From Spirochaetia bacterium (GTDB lineage Bacteria; Spirochaetota; Spirochaetia; Sphaerochaetales; Sphaerochaetaceae): 5,800 nucleotides of DNA. The position numbers and the translations under genes were made by a program. The notes beneath the pieces were generated by a model. That model searched no databases. It was not told where the DNA came from and saw nothing but the letters and a program-made list of their open reading frames with translations. The first letter of the stretch is position 1, and every line of letters starts with the position of its first letter. The stretch lies in assembly GCA_900769955.1 (NCBI GenBank), contig CAAGIP010000100.1, positions 1 to 5,800 of the forward strand, in the 5' to 3' direction. This document shows positions 5,112 through 5,800 of the stretch, in pieces.

Positions 5112-5800
5112 ATGAAAACACTCCTGAAAAACGTTACGGTCATTCCCATGACCGGAAAAGAGTATTATTACACCGGTGACATCCTTATCGAGGATGAGAA
5201 AATCGCATATGCCGGTCCTTCCACTGACATCATTGCAGATGAGATAAAAGACATGAGCGGCTATATCGCACTTCCAGGCTTTGTAAACGCACACACCCAC
5301 CTTGCGATGACGTTGATGAGAAACTACAAGGACAGCCAGAGCAATCTGCAGGAATGGCTTTCTGAAATCTTTCCCATTGAGGACAAACTTACTGATGAAG
5401 ACATATACGCAGGTGACCTTACGGGCCTTGTCGAGATGATAAAGTCCGGAACTACTTGCTTTGCAGACATGTATTTTTCCCAGTGGAAGACAGCCGAAGC
5501 AGTGAAGGAAGCCGGTGTAAGGGGAGTTCTCGGACTTACCTTCTTCGGTGATGAAAAGGAAAGCGAAAGAAGGATAAGGGAAGTATATCCTAAGATTCTT
5601 GAAGCTGCTGCGGATGATCCTCTTATCAGGATCGATGCGGCTCCACATGCGATCTACACATGTACTGGAAGCACATATCAGCAGGCTGCCGGATTTGCAA
5701 AGAGCCATGGAACACATGTCAATACTCACTTATCGGAAACTGCAAAGGAAGTTGAGGACTGCATTGCAGAGCATGGTATGAGGCCTGTCGAGTATCTTGA
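5112..5800 (+). CDS. mtaD: 5'-methylthioadenosine/S-adenosylhomocysteine deaminase-like amidohydrolase (N-terminal part)
   Basis: Metal-dependent amidohydrolase of the MtaD/TrzN/SsnA group; the best-known members deaminate methylthioadenosine and S-adenosylhomocysteine to their inosine forms in the cytosol. The first 229 codons are present, about half of the usual 410-450 residues, and the gene leaves the window intact. Visible are the N-terminal beta-sandwich strands (1-52), PGFVNAHTHLAM with metal ligands His61 and His63, EWLSEIFPIE (81-90), MIKSGTTCFADMYF (109-122), APHAIYTC (177-184) with His179, and NTHLSET (204-210) with metal ligand His206 and Glu209. These match the family residues His55, His57, His173, His200 and Glu203 of the Thermotoga enzyme. 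The last metal ligand, an Asp, lies beyond the window. Substrate choice inside this family is uncertain; other adenosine, guanine or triazine deaminases share these motifs. No Shine-Dalgarno site is present; a consensus -10 box suggests a leaderless message. Confidence 0.88.
   Translation, partial: MKTLLKNVTVIPMTGKEYYYTGDILIEDEKIAYAGPSTDIIADEIKDMSGYIALPGFVNAHTHLAMTLMRNYKDSQSNLQEWLSEIFPIEDKLTDEDIYAGDLTGLVEMIKSGTTCFADMYFSQWKTAEAVKEAGVRGVLGLTFFGDEKESERRIREVYPKILEAAADDPLIRIDAAPHAIYTCTGSTYQQAAGFAKSHGTHVNTHLSETAKEVEDCIAEHGMRPVEYL

Noticed and set aside
5106..5729. 207-codon minus-strand frame
   Set aside because: It is wholly antisense to the deaminase gene, whose metal-binding motifs are clear, and its Cys- and Val-rich sequence has no recognisable domain.

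Overview
The window looks like ordinary chromosomal DNA from a bacterium of moderate G+C content. It carries a non-mevalonate isoprenoid gene (ispE), a SMUG1-type uracil-DNA glycosylase, a glutamine tRNA without an encoded CCA, a HAD phosphatase, a long-chain fatty-acid ligase and the start of an MTA/SAH deaminase. The general style of the ligase and of IspE reminds me of Spirochaetota (Sphaerochaeta/Treponema relatives), but that is a tentative impression and anaerobic Firmicutes cannot be excluded.

Layout. Positions 1-62 hold the last codons of a possible + strand gene. Positions 63-721 are gene-poor; the only reading frame I support there is a 63-residue minus-strand protein (273-464) with its own promoter, structured leader and Shine-Dalgarno sequence, and a faint resemblance to the small NUMOD1/IENR1 DNA-binding repeat. 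Then, all on the minus strand and read from right to left, come a SMUG1-type glycosylase (2367-1657), ispE (1660-821, TTG start overlapping the upstream TGA) and tRNA-Gln(UUG) (793-722), closed by a rho-independent terminator. From a 46-bp divergent spacer the + strand carries a HAD-IA phosphatase (2414-3175). A promoter-bearing AT-rich gap then leads to an AMP-forming acyl-CoA ligase (3310-5025) with a strong terminator, and finally the first 229 codons of an mtaD-type amidohydrolase that runs off the right edge.

Functionally these are housekeeping genes: base excision repair, isoprenoid precursor synthesis, a tRNA, fatty-acid activation and probable salvage of methylthioadenosine or S-adenosylhomocysteine. 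Nothing shows that they act in one pathway; the glycosylase-ispE pair is a translationally coupled operon of unrelated functions. The most interesting signals are at the level of expression: the glycosylase and the deaminase lack Shine-Dalgarno sequences and have -10 boxes ending exactly six bases before the ATG, the geometry of leaderless mRNAs, while the small gene, ispE and the ligase have clear Shine-Dalgarno sites. I see no CRISPR array, transposase, phage module or evident new multi-gene system.
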